Position numbers and translations under genes: made by a program
The notes under the pieces: generated by a model
What the model saw: only the letters and a program-made list of their open reading frames with translations
The model's database searches: none
What the model was told of the DNA's origin: nothing
Assembly (NCBI GenBank): GCA_023213395.1
Contig: CM041465.1
Coordinates: forward strand, 6,944,001 to 7,008,000
DNA length: 64,000 bases
Direction of reading: 5' to 3'
Origin: Cycas panzhihuaensis
Taxonomy: Eukaryota > Cycadophyta
Shown: piece after piece, positions 63,462-64,000 of the stretch
Numbering within the stretch: the stretch's first letter is position 1
How the letters are laid out: each line of letters opens with the position of its first letter

Positions 63462-64000
63462 ATGGCAACACAAATGCTTCTTTCCAACAACATCAAACTC
63501 AATGGTATTAATAACTTTATACCTTGGAAAAAGTAAGTCAAAAACTTGCTTATTATGAATGAATTTTGGGCCTATGTCAATGGGGACATACCCATGCCTA
63601 AGCCCACTCAAGATCCAAATGATCCTACTAAAACTAGTCCACTTGATCCTGTAGCCTTAGCCAACTTTAAAGCTAAGGATAACATAGCATTATCCTTCTT
63701 CCACTTGGCAGTTGAAGACCAAGTGGATCAAAACATTGAAATAGCATAATGCTCAAATGAAGCTTGGACCATACTTTATTTACTTTATGAGAGGAAGGAC
63801 AAATCTAGGTCTCTTACCCTTAAGGCTCGCCTATTTACCATGCCTTTTACTAGAAATATTACAAATCATTTTACTGAAGTTAAAACTATTAGAAACCAAT
63901 TTATTATCCTTGGTGAGCCACCTTTCGACTATGATCTAATCTCAAGCATTATAAATATTTTACCTATTGAATACAACTCCTTTGTCTCTAAGTAATATGA
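63462..64000 (+). pseudogene. P6 gag, N-terminal part
   Basis: Starts M-A-T-Q-M-L-L-S at 63462, followed by L-N-G-I-N-N-F-I-P-W-K-K (copia gag opening), then W-A-Y-V-N-G and a proline-rich stretch. The next part reads E-A-W-T-I-L-Y-L-L-Y-E and F-T-M-P-F-T, typical of the UBN2-type gag core. In-frame stops occur near 63534, 63747 and 63993, so this copy is also dead. It continues beyond the window. Confidence 0.85.

Larger units (their letters stand above)
61146..64000 (+). mobile_element. Element P6: Ty1-copia 5' part, plus strand, runs off the edge
   Basis: 5' LTR 61146-61507 (TGTTAAAACA to TGTTTTCTCA, imperfect inverted ends), PBS from 61508, a leader of about 1.95 kb, then gag from 63462 to the window edge. 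The predicted TSD from the left flank is cgttt (61141-61145). It interrupts the RT of A5. Confidence 0.85.

Overview
The window is AT-rich nuclear DNA from a land plant with a repeat-laden genome. I found no intact host gene, rRNA, tRNA or CRISPR array. It is built from nested Ty1-copia-type LTR elements, their non-autonomous relatives and one giant TA microsatellite. The low G+C, deep nesting and loss of CAG and TGG codons suggest a slowly purged, heavily methylated genome such as a gymnosperm; that placement is a guess. Element names (A1, B, C1 and so on) are mine. Boundaries come from TG..CA or decayed TA ends, primer-binding sites (PBS, complement of initiator tRNA-Met), polypurine tracts (PPT) and 5-bp target duplications (TSD), all read by eye.

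Layout. 1-6530: minus-strand leader, PBS and 5' LTR of C3, broken by A1 (1211-4522), an internally deleted copia. 6531-7731: nothing recognised. 7732-11636: about 3.9 kb of (TA)n with GT/AC islands. 11637-12499: nothing recognised. 12500-15203 plus 28743-29086: halves of a non-coding LTR element (F3), separated by two head-to-tail small LTR elements, I1 (15204-26198) and I2 (26203-28742). I1 contains a 1068-bp solo LTR (15412-16479) and the near-complete copia B (17390-25016); I2 contains a 286-bp TRIM (26565-26850). 29105-47397: an old minus-strand copia, E, cut into three pieces by F (29811-41512, itself carrying copia A2 at 31928-39568) and by C1 (41900-46043). 47398-48750: E leader or unknown. 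48751-54986: plus-strand copia D. 55276-59503: copia C2, interrupted at 59504 by copia A5, which is interrupted at 61146 by plus-strand copia P6, whose gag runs off the right edge.

The lengths check the model. After removing insertions, the split I1 3' LTR is 344 bp, equal to its 5' LTR; I1 is 2290 bp against 2249 bp for I2; and A1 is about 4.33 kb shorter than A2, matching a deletion seen directly at 3389.

All polyproteins read gag-protease-integrase-reverse transcriptase-RNase H, the copia order, and all carry stops and frameshifts, so nothing here should be autonomous now. The most novel material is the I family (small LTR elements with a conserved 138-codon ORF of unknown function and a 2-LTR-like junction), the TRIM, the non-coding F family and the giant TA array.
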